Source: Anaerococcus vaginimassiliensis
Lineage (GTDB): Bacteria > Bacillota > Clostridia > Tissierellales > Peptoniphilaceae
Direction of reading: 5' to 3'
Assembly (NCBI RefSeq): GCF_900626155.1
Contig: NZ_LR130844.1
Span: 600,191-664,190, forward strand
Length of the DNA: 64,000 bases
Positions 7,356 to 16,183 of this stretch are shown here, piece after piece (position 1 is the first letter of the stretch; every line of letters begins with the position of its first letter). The notes under the pieces were generated by a model. It saw nothing but the letters and a program-made list of their open reading frames with translations, searched no databases and was not told the origin of the DNA. A program made the position numbers and the translations under genes.

Positions 7356-9143
7356 TTATTTTCTATTTTCATATAAATAACTGTTGCTTGCACCAACTAA
7401 TCTATAGTATCTAACTGGAAGTCCTCTTCCATCTCCCATTCTTCCTTTTCTAGGTGTGATAGATACTCCATCAGCGCTGTAATTCATGTGAATTATGGTG
7501 TCATTTTTTCTATTTAAGATAAAACCTGTATGACCATCTGCTCCTAGAGATCCTCCTGGATATCCTGCAACAAAGATATCTCCATATCTAATCTCAGATT
7601 CATCTATTTCATACATTACCTTACCCTTTGCACCCATTTGAAATAGGGTTTCAGTGCTTCCTGGCCATGTTCCTTTATCTAAGAAACCACCATACATCAA
7701 GGCTCTAAACACAGCAGAAGAACAATCTGCATACTCATCAGATACTCTCTCTTTCCAGTGCATGCTATAGTTTAGCCCTGCTCTTCTTGCAGCAAACATC
7801 CATTCTATAGTTTTGTCTATACTCTTATCTCCCTTGATATTGTTATCAACCGGAGTTGCAACTCCTCTATGATCTACTCTATACTCAACTCCACCTTGAG
7901 TTACAGTTGTATTTCTTTTTATTCCATTTGAGTCAAAATAATAGTTTGTTCCGTTTATATTCCATACACCTTCTTGAATATATCCATTTTCGTTGGTGTG
8001 GTAGCTCCTGTTTTCGTAAGTAACCCATTCGTTTTTAGGGCTAGTTGCTACTCCTCTGTAGTCACTTTTTAGGAATTTCCCTCTATATTTGATGATGTTG
8101 TTAGTTGTAAGTTTTCCATTATCTGCAAATATGTAGGTATAATTGTCTATATTTCTAACACCTGTTACAAGTTTCCCATCATTTCCTGTTCTATAAGTTG
8201 TTCCATCTATAGCAAACCAGAAATTGGATGGATTTGTAATTCTTCCCTTGCTATCTGTTAGGTAGAATTTATTTTCCTTGATTTCTTTCTTGTTAGTTTG
8301 AAGAATTCCTCTATCGTCAAATCTATAGTAGGAGCCGTCTATTTGTCTTAGTCCCTTGTAGAAGTTACCATTTGCATCAGTTCTATATCTGTTGTTTTGG
8401 ATATTTACCCAAGTGTTTACCTTTTTATTTAAGACTCCCTTGCTGTCACTTTCATAATAAGTGTTATCTATAAGGATTTTCTTGTTCTTTTGAAGAACTC
8501 CTTTATTGTCAAAATAGTAGTTCTTGCCTTCGATCGTGCTAAATCCTTTTGTGTAGTATCCGTTATTGTTTTTGTAGTAGGTATTTGATCCAGAAGTTTG
8601 CCAAGTAAGCTTGTTGTTATTTTCATTAGCTTTCTTTTCATCTTCTCTATTCTTTTTATCTTTTCTGTATTCTCTTACTATAGCATCCAAATCAGAACTA
8701 TCGTAGTTAACTACAGGCTTGTTTGCGGTAGCTCTTTTTGCTCTTCTTGGGGCAGAATAAAGATTTACAGTTCTTACTTCTTCTATTTCTTTTACAGGCA
8801 CTTCAGTTTTAACTTCTTCTTTCGCTGGATTTTCTTCTGTATTTTCTATATTTTCTGTATCGCCTGTATTATCTACAGAATTTTCTTCTGCTGGAAGATT
8901 TTCATCTTCACTACCGCTCTCATTTTCTAAAGATGTAGATTCTTCCTCATTTTGTAGTTTTCTTTCATCATTTGTCTCTATTGAAGAATCTTCTAAACTT
9001 TCTATATCTTTAGAATCACTTGCTTGTTCATTTTTTAAATCAACATTATTTTCTTCGTCTGCATAGGCGTTAGTATTTCCTATAAGTGTTGAAGCTACAA
9101 ACAAGGTTGATGCGAGCAAGATAGTTTTGTTTACCTTTTTCAT
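7356..9143 (-). CDS. Secreted peptidoglycan amidase with cell-wall-binding repeats
   Basis: A secreted wall hydrolase of about 595 residues. The signal peptide (KKVNKTILLASTLFVASTLIG) ends near NAYA-DEE, followed by an acidic low-complexity linker. A long array of roughly 20-residue glucan/choline-binding-type repeats follows (for example NNGYYTKGFSTIEGKNYYFD and DGSYYRFDDRGILQ). The last 150 residues resemble the Amidase_5 / NlpC-P60 fold: YADCSSAVF gives the likely catalytic Cys, GADGHTGFIL the His, and IIHMNY the third site. The ATG at 9143 has AGAGGTAAGG immediately before it; an in-frame TTG at 9158 is a poorer start. WalR-like sites lie upstream. The exact bond cleaved cannot be told from sequence. 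Confidence 0.88.
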   Translation of the reverse strand: MKKVNKTILLASTLFVASTLIGNTNAYADEENNVDLKNEQASDSKDIESLEDSSIETNDERKLQNEEESTSLENESGSEDENLPAEENSVDNTGDTENIENTEENPAKEEVKTEVPVKEIEEVRTVNLYSAPRRAKRATANKPVVNYDSSDLDAIVREYRKDKKNREDEKKANENNNKLTWQTSGSNTYYKNNNGYYTKGFSTIEGKNYYFDNKGVLQKNKKILIDNTYYESDSKGVLNKKVNTWVNIQNNRYRTDANGNFYKGLRQIDGSYYRFDDRGILQTNKKEIKENKFYLTDSKGRITNPSNFWFAIDGTTYRTGNDGKLVTGVRNIDNYTYIFADNGKLTTNNIIKYRGKFLKSDYRGVATSPKNEWVTYENRSYHTNENGYIQEGVWNINGTNYYFDSNGIKRNTTVTQGGVEYRVDHRGVATPVDNNIKGDKSIDKTIEWMFAARRAGLNYSMHWKERVSDEYADCSSAVFRALMYGGFLDKGTWPGSTETLFQMGAKGKVMYEIDESEIRYGDIFVAGYPGGSLGADGHTGFILNRKNDTIIHMNYSADGVSITPRKGRMGDGRGLPVRYYRLVGASNSYLYENRK

Positions 9144-9174
9144 CCTTACCTCTTTCAAAAATTAGTTATTTTTA

Positions 9175-9191
9175 ATTACAATTTAATTACA
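9175..9191 (-). promoter_or_regulatory. WalR (YycF)-like binding site
   Basis: On the minus strand TGTAAT-N5-TGTAAT matches the WalR consensus TGTWAH-N5-TGTWAH exactly. On the plus strand it appears as an 11-base direct repeat TTTAATTACAA x2 (9171-9192). It lies just downstream of the predicted transcription start of the amidase gene. WalRK commonly controls peptidoglycan hydrolases. Confidence 0.55.
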
Positions 9192-9221
9192 ATTTGTCCT
9201 GTCTTTAAGTATATCACAAAT

Positions 9222-9250
9222 ATTATAGACCATTTACCACAAAATTGCAA
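9222..9250 (-). promoter_or_regulatory. Promoter of the amidase gene
   Basis: On the minus strand TTGCAA (9250-9245), a 17-base spacer and a consensus TATAAT (9227-9222). A second, imperfect WalR-like element (TGTAAC-N5-TGTTGC, 9263-9247) overlaps the -35 box. Confidence 0.78.
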
Positions 9251-9380
9251 CAAAAAGGTTACAAATTTCTACCATTTTATGTTTTTTCTAAAACTTTACC
9301 AATTATTTAACTATCTTGGTGGATTTTTAATATAAAAAACAAATAAATCGGGTATTATATTATTAAAAATAGGAGGATTT

Positions 9381-10316
9381 ATGAAAAACAAGAAAATACT
9401 TTTATCCCTTATATTTGTTCTTGCTCTAAGCTCTTGTGCTAATACTAGCCAAGGTGAAAAAGCGAGTGTATCTGACTCTACTATAGAAGATGCCCTAAAC
9501 TCAGAAGAAAAAGCTGATAAGGAAAAAAATAATAAAGAAGAAGATACAAAAGATTCCAAAAATAAGGATAAAAAAGAAGATAAAGACAAAAAAGAAGAAG
9601 AAAAAATCGACTACGAAAAGTGGAGAGAATACATCACTGGCGTTGGCGAATTTGATGAAGAAGTCCTTGATGAGATAAGTGACGAAGACATCAAAGATTA
9701 CTATCTTCGTGCCAAGGCCACTTGCGAAAAAACCGGTTATTGGGATGTAAAAGACATAGTATTCCAACAAATAGCCAAAGACTATCCTGACTATTCAAAC
9801 AAATTCCCATATGACTTCATTGACGATATCTACAACTGGAAAGAAAGTACAGATGAAGTAACTGACAAGTTTGCAGACGAAAGAGTTAGTCTAATTGAAC
9901 AAGGCTATGGCGAAGATGAAGTTTATGAAATTTCTGATAAGGACTTAGAAAAATCATTCAAAAAAGCCTACAAAGAAAACGAAGAAGGTCTATATTTAGA
10001 TTATATAAAGGCTGTTGGAAAAGATTTATTCGGCGAAGTTCAAGTCCAAGAAGAAACTTACGAAAATAACAACGAAGATAATCTCCTAGCTCTAGGAGAA
10101 AGCCAAGCTGATTATGATGAATTTAGAGCCGCTTTAGTAAATGCCTATGGATTTAGTCAAGAGTCAGTGGATCAAATGTCAAATTACGACCTAGATTTAG
10201 CCTACACTAGAGCCCAACAAAGACTAGAAGAAACTGGCTTTGGTGATATTGGACTAATCATAAATGAAATAGCAAAAATGTATCCTGGTTCATCAGATAT
10301 GTATCCTGGCTACTAA
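9381..10316 (+). CDS. Repeat-containing lipoprotein of unknown function
   Basis: This 311-residue predicted lipoprotein has a signal peptide ending LALSSC with Cys19, then a Lys/Glu/Asp low-complexity linker to about residue 75. The folded part looks like three copies of a 50-60-residue helical module, at about 80-140, 163-215 and 243-311. Each has an [FG]-x-E-x-V-x-x-[IM]-S-x-x-[DL] type helix followed by AY/YY-x-[RK]-A and, in copies 1 and 3, an I-A-K-x-Y-P end (IAKDYPDYSNKFPYD; IAKMYPGSSDMYPGY). The RBS AGGAGG precedes the ATG. It has its own terminator and is the only plus-strand gene left of the origin. I do not recognise a named family. Confidence 0.85.
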   Translation: MKNKKILLSLIFVLALSSCANTSQGEKASVSDSTIEDALNSEEKADKEKNNKEEDTKDSKNKDKKEDKDKKEEEKIDYEKWREYITGVGEFDEEVLDEISDEDIKDYYLRAKATCEKTGYWDVKDIVFQQIAKDYPDYSNKFPYDFIDDIYNWKESTDEVTDKFADERVSLIEQGYGEDEVYEISDKDLEKSFKKAYKENEEGLYLDYIKAVGKDLFGEVQVQEETYENNNEDNLLALGESQADYDEFRAALVNAYGFSQESVDQMSNYDLDLAYTRAQQRLEETGFGDIGLIINEIAKMYPGSSDMYPGY

Positions 10317-10347
10317 AATGGAAAATACTTGATTTAAAATATGACAG

Positions 10348-10386
10348 AACCCCTCTATCCAGAATCTGGATGGAGGGGTTTTTTCA
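10348..10386 (+). terminator. Strong intrinsic terminator after the repeat lipoprotein
   Basis: A 16-base stem (10348-10363 against 10365-10380, one G-T pair) with a GC-rich core CCCCTCTATCC and a minimal loop is followed by six T. It lies about 30 bases after the stop codon. Confidence 0.93.
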
Positions 10387-10425
10387 CGCCAAAATATATA
10401 AAAGAATTTAATGTATAAGACTTTT

Positions 10426-10731
10426 TTATTTATTTTTAATAAAAACACAAAACCATACAGCCTTATCCTGATCAACTACCTTGTGGGATTGACCGTAAGG
10501 AATATAGATACAATCCGAGGCTTTCATTTTAATTATCCTATCCTTTGTTTGTATAGATCCTTCGCCTGCCACTAAAATTACCAGTTCATCTTCATCTTGA
10601 GTCATATAATCAGTTTCTTGATCTAAAGACATAGTTCTAAGTACTCTCATTTTTTCATCTTCATAGATTATTTCTTCAACTTCTTCATCACTTGAAAACT
10701 CTAAGTTTTCCAATAAATTAAAGACTTCCAT
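10426..10731 (-). CDS. Small cupin-domain protein
   Basis: A 101-residue single-domain cupin. The N-terminal 40 residues are acidic. The cupin barrel covers about residues 45-100, with the conserved order DELVILVAGEGSIQ ... DCIYIPYGQSHKV; the last is cupin motif with a single clear metal-type His. Metal binding is uncertain because the first motif lacks the usual HxH. Cupins of this size are often small-molecule sensors or isomerase-like proteins; substrate cannot be inferred. It is monocistronic, with AGGAG before the ATG and an extended -10 promoter upstream. Confidence 0.8.
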   Translation of the reverse strand: MEVFNLLENLEFSSDEEVEEIIYEDEKMRVLRTMSLDQETDYMTQDEDELVILVAGEGSIQTKDRIIKMKASDCIYIPYGQSHKVVDQDKAVWFCVFIKNK

Positions 10732-10770
10732 TTACTTTTCTCCTATCATATTTTCTGATATTTTATATAA

Positions 10771-10781
10771 ATTATATCACA
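10771..10781 (-). promoter_or_regulatory. Extended -10 promoter of the cupin gene
   Basis: On the minus strand TGTGATATAAT fits an extended -10 element (TRTGNTATAAT), about 40 bases upstream of the cupin start codon. Confidence 0.6.
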
Positions 10782-10838
10782 AGGATTTCTTAATATAACA
10801 AACATTTTTTTATCTAGCTTTTATCGACTGAAATTCAA

Positions 10839-10887
10839 AATAAAAATCACCTCTAAGATTTGCTATGCACTAAACTTATGAGGTGAT
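10839..10887 (-). terminator. Terminator after the DUF438 protein gene
   Basis: ATCACCTCTAAG (10846-10857) pairs with CTTATGAGGTGAT (10875-10887), with one bulged base and a 17-base loop. On the minus strand TTTTTATTTTG follows the stem. It lies about 40 bases after the stop codon. Confidence 0.72.
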
Positions 10888-10929
10888 CTTCTGTATATTT
10901 ATTTTTCTGCAATTTTACAAAAACTAGGT

Positions 10930-12234
10930 TTATTTTGTAAGGTGATCCTTATAAAAACTTAGGTCTTGGACTGTTTCTAGGACTCCCTTGTAGTTTCCTT
11001 CCTTATCTCTTACAGCATAATAGGATATAGCAAAGTCCTTATCTCCTAATTTTTTGACAAGCTTAAAGGAATCTCTCTTATTATTTTTAAAATCTTTTAC
11101 AAGTCCTCTAACAATTGGCTCTACATGTGGTGGATGACATGTGTAAACTTCTCTTCCTAGGGAGCTTTCTGGTCTTTTGAAGATCTTTGCTCCTTGATTG
11201 TAATTGTAGTAGGAGTTGATATCATTTTCATCTACAAAAGTTATTTCCATTTCTATAGTATCTAACAAAGCCTCAAGTTGGTCTAGTCTAAGTTTTCCTT
11301 TTTTGAAGTAAACATAGTTTTCCTCTTTTCCCTTAGTATCTTTTATAGATTCTTTTTCCTCAATAACTAAGTTTCCATCATAGTCTTGTAAGTCCTTATA
11401 CAAGAGGTCTAAGTCCTCCTTGCTTAGATTATCATATACCATAGGATACAAGATGTTATCTTCCTTGTAGGTCATCTCCTCTGCTCTTTTTAATGTTTCT
11501 ATTAGAAGAGTTTTATTTTTTCCCTTTATGGATTTTTTTAGAGATTTTCCTATTTCAACATCTACTGCCCACATTACATCTGATGGGCCTGGTTTGTTGT
11601 ATTTTACCTTAAGAATTGGATAGATTAAATCACCCTTTTTCTTATAATGTGGTCCTATTTTTCCTAGATCTTCGCTAAACTCCTCTTCTCTTAGAGATTT
11701 TTTTATTATTTCTTTTATCTTAATATTTTCTTCTTCCATGTATCTTAGGAAAGGGTGATCATAGGTTAAGTCATTTTTTTCTTTTTCGGTCATATCATGA
11801 AATAAGGCTGAGTGAACATCGCATAGTTTTCTCACTTCTTTTTTGTCTATACCACTTGATAGAAGTTCTTCTTCTGCATCCATTATTTCTGCAGATGATA
11901 CATTTTCGAAGTTTTTTACAAAATCAGCTCTAACAGACTCTAGACTTTCTCCATCTGTTAGTCTCTTAATATATTCTTTTATCAACTTTTTCCTGTGGAT
12001 TACATCTTTATCTGTTGATGAATCTATCACTTCATATCCATTATCTTCTAGTTTCTTATCCACATCTTCTATCCCCAGCATTTTTGCGCCTCTTTTTATA
12101 GACATTTTCTTAGCCATTGTATTAAACATCAATGGATTTTCTAGGGCATCAAATCCTATATTTATCAAAGTTTGTTTTAAATCTTTATTTTCTGTAACTA
12201 GATCGTACACATTTTTATTTATATCAATTTTCAT
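10930..12234 (-). CDS. DUF1858 / DUF438 / hemerythrin-like / PAS protein
   Basis: A 434-residue cytoplasmic multidomain protein. Residues 1-65 match DUF1858 (INKNVYDLVTENKDLKQTLI). About 75-140 match DUF438 (EYIKRLTDGESLESVRADFV). About 150-290 are a hemerythrin-like helical domain (HPFLRYMEEE, IGPHYKKKGDLIYPIL, VMWAVDVEI, KEDNILYPM). The C-terminal 120 residues are a PAS domain (YYNYNQGAKIFKRPESSLGREVYTCHPP). Such proteins are thought to sense or repair damage at iron centres, possibly under nitrosative stress; that role is inferred. The ATG at 12234 follows GGAGG; the longer frame from 12291 has no RBS. A CRP/FNR-type palindrome sits at about -41.5. Confidence 0.88.
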   Translation of the reverse strand: MKIDINKNVYDLVTENKDLKQTLINIGFDALENPLMFNTMAKKMSIKRGAKMLGIEDVDKKLEDNGYEVIDSSTDKDVIHRKKLIKEYIKRLTDGESLESVRADFVKNFENVSSAEIMDAEEELLSSGIDKKEVRKLCDVHSALFHDMTEKEKNDLTYDHPFLRYMEEENIKIKEIIKKSLREEEFSEDLGKIGPHYKKKGDLIYPILKVKYNKPGPSDVMWAVDVEIGKSLKKSIKGKNKTLLIETLKRAEEMTYKEDNILYPMVYDNLSKEDLDLLYKDLQDYDGNLVIEEKESIKDTKGKEENYVYFKKGKLRLDQLEALLDTIEMEITFVDENDINSYYNYNQGAKIFKRPESSLGREVYTCHPPHVEPIVRGLVKDFKNNKRDSFKLVKKLGDKDFAISYYAVRDKEGNYKGVLETVQDLSFYKDHLTK

Positions 12235-12256
12235 AACTACCTCCGCTATTATCTTT

Positions 12257-12298
12257 ATTATATGACTTTTGATATTAATAATCAGTAACATTTGTTAC
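12257..12298 (-). promoter_or_regulatory. Promoter with CRP/FNR (HcpR)-type operator
   Basis: The minus-strand -10 is TATAAT (12262-12257). A perfect palindrome GTAAC-N4-GTTAC lies at 12285-12298, centred about 41.5 bases before the expected start site, where CRP/FNR-family activators bind at class II promoters. The motif resembles what I recall for HcpR sites in clostridia; that assignment is not certain. Confidence 0.6.
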
Positions 12299-12302
12299 AG
12301 AG

Positions 12303-12332
12303 TAAAAAAATAGACCTCATTGTGAGATCTAT
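12303..12332 (-). terminator. Terminator overlapping the sigma factor stop codon
   Basis: ATAGACCTCA (12310-12319) pairs with TGAGATCTAT (12323-12332) with one mismatch and a 3-base loop. On the minus strand seven T follow. The stem includes the TAG stop of the sigma gene. Confidence 0.85.
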
Positions 12333-13096
12333 TTCATCTTTTCAAGTTCTAGGGTGAACTTTTGAATTATTTTCTTTTCAATTCTTGATACTGTCATTTG
12401 GCTTATATCCAAGGTATTGGCTATATCAACTTGAGTTCTACCTTCGTAGTATCTTAATTCTAGAATTTCTTTTTCTAGGTCGTTTAGTCTTTCTTTTGAC
12501 TTATCTATCAAGTCTTTTAGCTCAATTGAATCGAAATTCTTATCTTCTTCACCTATCATTTCAGAAAGGTCTATTGCGTTTTCTCCCTTTTGAACTTGAT
12601 ATTTCATATCAAGAGATTGAGGTGCGTATACCTTGCTTGCTTCCATTGTTTCAAGGATTGTTTCCTCATCTTCTCCCAGATAATCAGCAATATCTGTAAC
12701 TGTCGGTGTTCTTTGCAGCTCCTGAGGTAGGATTTTCTTGGCTGTATTTATTTTTTTGTACAAGTTTTGAATTCTTCTTGGTACTCTTATAACCCAGCCC
12801 TTATCCCTAAAATATCTTTTGAGTTCCCCCATGATTGTTGGAGTTGCGAAAGAGGAGAAAGCGTATCCTTTGGTTGGATCAAACCTATCTATAGCATAGA
12901 TAAGTCCAAGACTTGCTACTTGGTAGAGGTCATCTTTTTCGATTCCCTTGCCTACGTATTTATTTGAAAGAATATCAACTATATACATGTGCTCTTCTAT
13001 GAGCTCATCTCTTAGTTTTTTATCTCGAGTCTTATAATACTCTTCAAATTTTTCTTGGATTGCCTCTTTTTGCTCTTGTTTGCTTTCCTTAGACAT
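12329..13096 (-). CDS. SigB/SigF-type alternative RNA polymerase sigma factor
   Basis: This 255-residue sigma-70 family protein of the SigB/SigF/SigG group redirects RNA polymerase to stress or other specialised promoters. Region 2 is clear (DLYQVASLGLIYAIDRFDPTKGYAFSSFATPTIMGELKRYFRDK), region 3 follows (PTVTDIADYLGEDEETILETM), and region 4 has the DNA-binding helix-turn-helix (GRTQVDIANTLDISQMTVSRIEKKI). The start overlaps the anti-sigma stop as TAATG, so translation is coupled. It is the last gene after gyrA and the anti-anti-sigma and anti-sigma genes, the order of rsbV-rsbW-sigB. No sporulation genes are seen in the window, which favours a SigB-like over a SigF role. Confidence 0.92.
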   Translation of the reverse strand: MSKESKQEQKEAIQEKFEEYYKTRDKKLRDELIEEHMYIVDILSNKYVGKGIEKDDLYQVASLGLIYAIDRFDPTKGYAFSSFATPTIMGELKRYFRDKGWVIRVPRRIQNLYKKINTAKKILPQELQRTPTVTDIADYLGEDEETILETMEASKVYAPQSLDMKYQVQKGENAIDLSEMIGEEDKNFDSIELKDLIDKSKERLNDLEKEILELRYYEGRTQVDIANTLDISQMTVSRIEKKIIQKFTLELEKMK

Positions 13097-13431
13097 TACT
13101 TTGCCCTTATAGTTAAAACTATTTTGTCATCTAAAATAGTTACTTCATCACACAATTCTTCAAGGATTAGATTTCTCATGGCCAAGGCCTTCTTGTCGAG
13201 CTCTCTGTCCTTGCCTATGACTTCCACCTGTAAATATTTTTCTTCGGAAGAAAAGTTTACAGTGATTTCTCCATCGCTTAATTTATAGTTTATCGCTTCA
13301 GATACAACTACTCTTATATCTTCTACTTCTTCGATATTAAAGCCTAAATCTGATGCAAGGCTTGCTGCAAAAAGCCTTATTGATTTGATATACAGGCTTT
13401 TTGCAGGGATTTTCATACTAATATTTTCCAT
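13096..13431 (-). CDS. RsbW/SpoIIAB-like anti-sigma factor, possibly kinase-degenerate
   Basis: A 111-residue GHKL-fold protein between an anti-anti-sigma and a sigma gene, so by position the anti-sigma factor. A shortened N box is visible (VVVSEAINYKLSDGEI). The usual G1 box (DxGxG) and lid are not recognisable; the sequence goes from EVIGKDREL straight to LAMRNLILEELCDEVTIL. RsbW/SpoIIAB proteins are normally 140-160 residues. It may bind sigma without normal kinase activity, or use a diverged ATP site. The start chosen is the ATG at 13431, directly after the upstream stop; an ATG at 13446 inside the upstream gene is possible. Confidence 0.78.
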   Translation of the reverse strand: MENISMKIPAKSLYIKSIRLFAASLASDLGFNIEEVEDIRVVVSEAINYKLSDGEITVNFSSEEKYLQVEVIGKDRELDKKALAMRNLILEELCDEVTILDDKIVLTIRAK

Positions 13432-13432
13432 C

Positions 13433-13738
13433 TTACACCATCTCAAATATATCTGTTAGGTCAGTTATCTTAAAGAGTTTCAAGATATTTTCCTTAGGAT
13501 TAATTATCTTTACCTTTTGACCATTTTCTTCATACATCTTGTATATTTTCATAAACATACCAAGACCAGTTGAATCAAGATAGTCAAGATCTTTTATGTC
13601 TATTACAAGGTCGCTATTCTTATCTTTAAGTTCATCTTCTATAAAATCTCTGAATTCTTCTTCTGAATATACATCTAGATCGCCAGCAAGATTTAGTATT
13701 AGGTAATCATCTTTTTTGTCAATATTTGCCTTAAACAT
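13433..13738 (-). CDS. Anti-anti-sigma factor (STAS domain, RsbV-like)
   Basis: A 101-residue single STAS domain protein. It carries the conserved phosphorylatable serine in [12 protein letters not shown]. In the known partner-switch system the unphosphorylated form binds the anti-sigma factor and frees sigma. Full length for the family. Its start overlaps the gyrA end by 8 bases, tying this regulatory module to gyrase transcription. Confidence 0.92.
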   Translation of the reverse strand: MFKANIDKKDDYLILNLAGDLDVYSEEEFRDFIEDELKDKNSDLVIDIKDLDYLDSTGLGMFMKIYKMYEENGQKVKIINPKENILKLFKITDLTDIFEMV

Positions 13739-16175
13739 CTTCTTCCTCTTCTTCTAATGCGCTATATTTTGTTACTGAAACAATTCTATCGCCATCTTCT
13801 GTTAGATTTTTAAGCTTGACACCTACTGTGTTTCTGCCCATTATAGAAATATCTCTTACATTTAATCTAATCATATCTCCTGATAGAGATACCATCATTA
13901 TATCATTGTCAAGGTCAACTGGGAGTGTATCTACTAGCTTACCAGTTTTATCTGTTACCTTGTGACACTTTACTCCCTTGCCTCCTCTATTTTGGTTTTT
14001 GAAGTTGTTAAAGGAAGTTTTCTTACCAAAGCCATTTTCTGTAACAACTAATAGATAGGTTTCATCTCCCTTTATATTCATTGACACTACTTCATCACCC
14101 TCGGCAAGTTTTATAGCTCTAACTCCTTGAGCAATCCTACCCATAGAACGAAGGTCTTTAGAGTTAAACTGAATGGTCATACCTTTTTTAGTTGATATGA
14201 TTAGTTCTTCTTCCTTGTCGATTTGTCTTACAGAAATTAGTTTATCACCATCTTTTAGGGAAATAGCTATTATTCCGTTTTTCCTGATATTGGTGAAGTT
14301 TTCTGCGTCAGTTTTTTTGATTGTTCCGTCTTTTGTTTGAAGAACTATCTGACTATCCTCGTTTAGCTCTGATAGGGTCATCATCTCTGTGATTCTCTCA
14401 CCAGACTCTAAGTTTAGGATATTTATTATAGCAGTTCCTCTTGATTGACGGCTACCTTCTGGTACTTCGTAGGTTTTTAGTGAATATACCTTACCCAAGG
14501 ATGTAAAGAACAAGAGGTCTTCATGGGTGTTAGTTGTCTTTATCTTTTTGATAAAGTCTCCCTCTTTGGTATTGCCAGCAGCTATACCCTTTCCACCTCT
14601 GTTTTGTACCTTGTAGGTATCTATTGGAAGTCTTTTGATATATCCATCATTAGTTAGGGTTAGAAGGACATCTTCTTTTTCGATTAGTTCTTCGATTTCT
14701 ATTTCTCCCTCATCTGGGATAATTTTACTTCTCCTATCATCAGAGAATTTATCCTTGATTTCTTCCATTTCACTTATAATTAATTTTATCAAATTTTCTT
14801 CAGAGTTCAAAATTGAAAGAAGATAAGAAATTGTTTCTTCCAATTCTTTGTTTTCTGCATTTAATTTGTCAATTTCAAGACCTGATAGTCTCTTTAGTTG
14901 CATATCTAAGATAGCTTGAGATTGTTTGTCAGTTAAATTAAACTTCTCAAAGAAAATCTTCTTGATCTCGTCATTATCATAAGATGATCTAATTATTCTT
15001 ATGATCTCATCTATATTGTCTATTGCAATTATGAGACCTTCAACTATATGTTTTCTAGCCTTAGCTTTTGATAAATCAAAGCTTGTTCTTCTAGTTACAA
15101 CTTCCTTTTGGTGGTCTATATAATATTCTATCAGTTCTTTTAGATTTAATACTTGTGGTATTCCATCTACTAAGGCTAGGTTTATAATACCAAAGGTTGT
15201 TTCTAGTTGGGTATATTTGTAGAGGTTATTTAGGACTATATTTGCATTAGAGTCCCTCTTAATCTCTATTACAATTCTCATTCCCTTTCTGTCAGATTCA
15301 TCTCTTATGTCAGATATTCCATCTATTTTCTTATCTTTTACAAGGTCTGCTATCTTTTCTATTAGTCTTGATTTGTTGACTTGATAAGGGATTTCTGAGA
15401 CTATAATTCTTTCTCTATTTTTCTTAAATGGTTCTATTTTAGCAACTGCACGAAGCTTTACCTTGCCACGGCCAGTTTGATAAGCATCTTTTATTCCTGA
15501 TTTTCCTAAAATATAAGCACCTGTTGGGAAATCTGGACCAGGAAGAATTTTGTTTAGTTCTTCTATGGATATTTCTGGATTTTTCATATAGGCTACACAA
15601 GCATCTATGGATTCTCCTAAGTTGTGAGGAGCCATATTGGTTGCCATACCTACAGCTATACCGTTAGATCCGTTTACCAAGAGGTTAGGAAATCTTGAAG
15701 GAAGAACAATTGGTTCCATTTCTTCTTCATCGAAGTTTGGCATGAAGTCAACTGTATCCTTGTTGATATCTCTTAGCATCTCCTTGGCAATCTTGCTCAT
15801 CTTAACTTCTGTATAACGCATAGCCGCTGCGTCATCCCCATCTATAGATCCAAAGTTACCTTGACCTTGGGCCAAAGGATATCTGGTTGAGAAATCTTGG
15901 GCAAGTCTAACTAGGGCATAGTATATTGCACTATCACCATGAGGGTGATATTTACCCATTACATCTCCGACAACTCTGGCTGATTTTCTAGTTGGTTTAT
16001 TAGGATCAAGTCCAAGTCCTTCCATTCCGTAAAGGATTCTCCTGTGAACTGGCTTTAGTCCATCTCTTACATCTGGAAGGGCCCTTGATACTATAACACT
16101 CATGGAGTACTCAAGATAGGAGTCCTTCATTTTTTCTTCGAGGTCTACATTTATAATATTGTTATCTTCTGTCAT
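13731..16175 (-). CDS. gyrA: DNA gyrase subunit A
   Basis: This is the breakage-reunion subunit of DNA gyrase, 814 residues, normal length. The N-terminal domain has the catalytic tyrosine in [12 protein letters not shown] and the quinolone-determining region [17 protein letters not shown], with the usual serine present. The C-terminal half contains the six-bladed DNA-wrapping domain with the GyrA box ([11 protein letters not shown]) and repeats such as [13 protein letters not shown]. It ends in an acidic tail (LEEEEEDV). It follows gyrB by 8 bases with AGGAGGC before the ATG. Confidence 0.98.
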   Translation of the reverse strand: MTEDNNIINVDLEEKMKDSYLEYSMSVIVSRALPDVRDGLKPVHRRILYGMEGLGLDPNKPTRKSARVVGDVMGKYHPHGDSAIYYALVRLAQDFSTRYPLAQGQGNFGSIDGDDAAAMRYTEVKMSKIAKEMLRDINKDTVDFMPNFDEEEMEPIVLPSRFPNLLVNGSNGIAVGMATNMAPHNLGESIDACVAYMKNPEISIEELNKILPGPDFPTGAYILGKSGIKDAYQTGRGKVKLRAVAKIEPFKKNRERIIVSEIPYQVNKSRLIEKIADLVKDKKIDGISDIRDESDRKGMRIVIEIKRDSNANIVLNNLYKYTQLETTFGIINLALVDGIPQVLNLKELIEYYIDHQKEVVTRRTSFDLSKAKARKHIVEGLIIAIDNIDEIIRIIRSSYDNDEIKKIFFEKFNLTDKQSQAILDMQLKRLSGLEIDKLNAENKELEETISYLLSILNSEENLIKLIISEMEEIKDKFSDDRRSKIIPDEGEIEIEELIEKEDVLLTLTNDGYIKRLPIDTYKVQNRGGKGIAAGNTKEGDFIKKIKTTNTHEDLLFFTSLGKVYSLKTYEVPEGSRQSRGTAIINILNLESGERITEMMTLSELNEDSQIVLQTKDGTIKKTDAENFTNIRKNGIIAISLKDGDKLISVRQIDKEEELIISTKKGMTIQFNSKDLRSMGRIAQGVRAIKLAEGDEVVSMNIKGDETYLLVVTENGFGKKTSFNNFKNQNRGGKGVKCHKVTDKTGKLVDTLPVDLDNDIMMVSLSGDMIRLNVRDISIMGRNTVGVKLKNLTEDGDRIVSVTKYSALEEEEEDV

Positions 16176-16183
16176 TTTGCCTC

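Noticed and set aside
8598-8930. Open frame on the plus strand within the amidase gene
   Set aside because: Low-complexity shadow (Phe/Ile/Ser-rich) of the acidic linker on the opposite strand.
9171-9192. Tandem TTTAATTACAA repeat as a mobile element or iteron
   Set aside because: Two 11-base copies are better explained by the WalR two-half-site consensus on the other strand.
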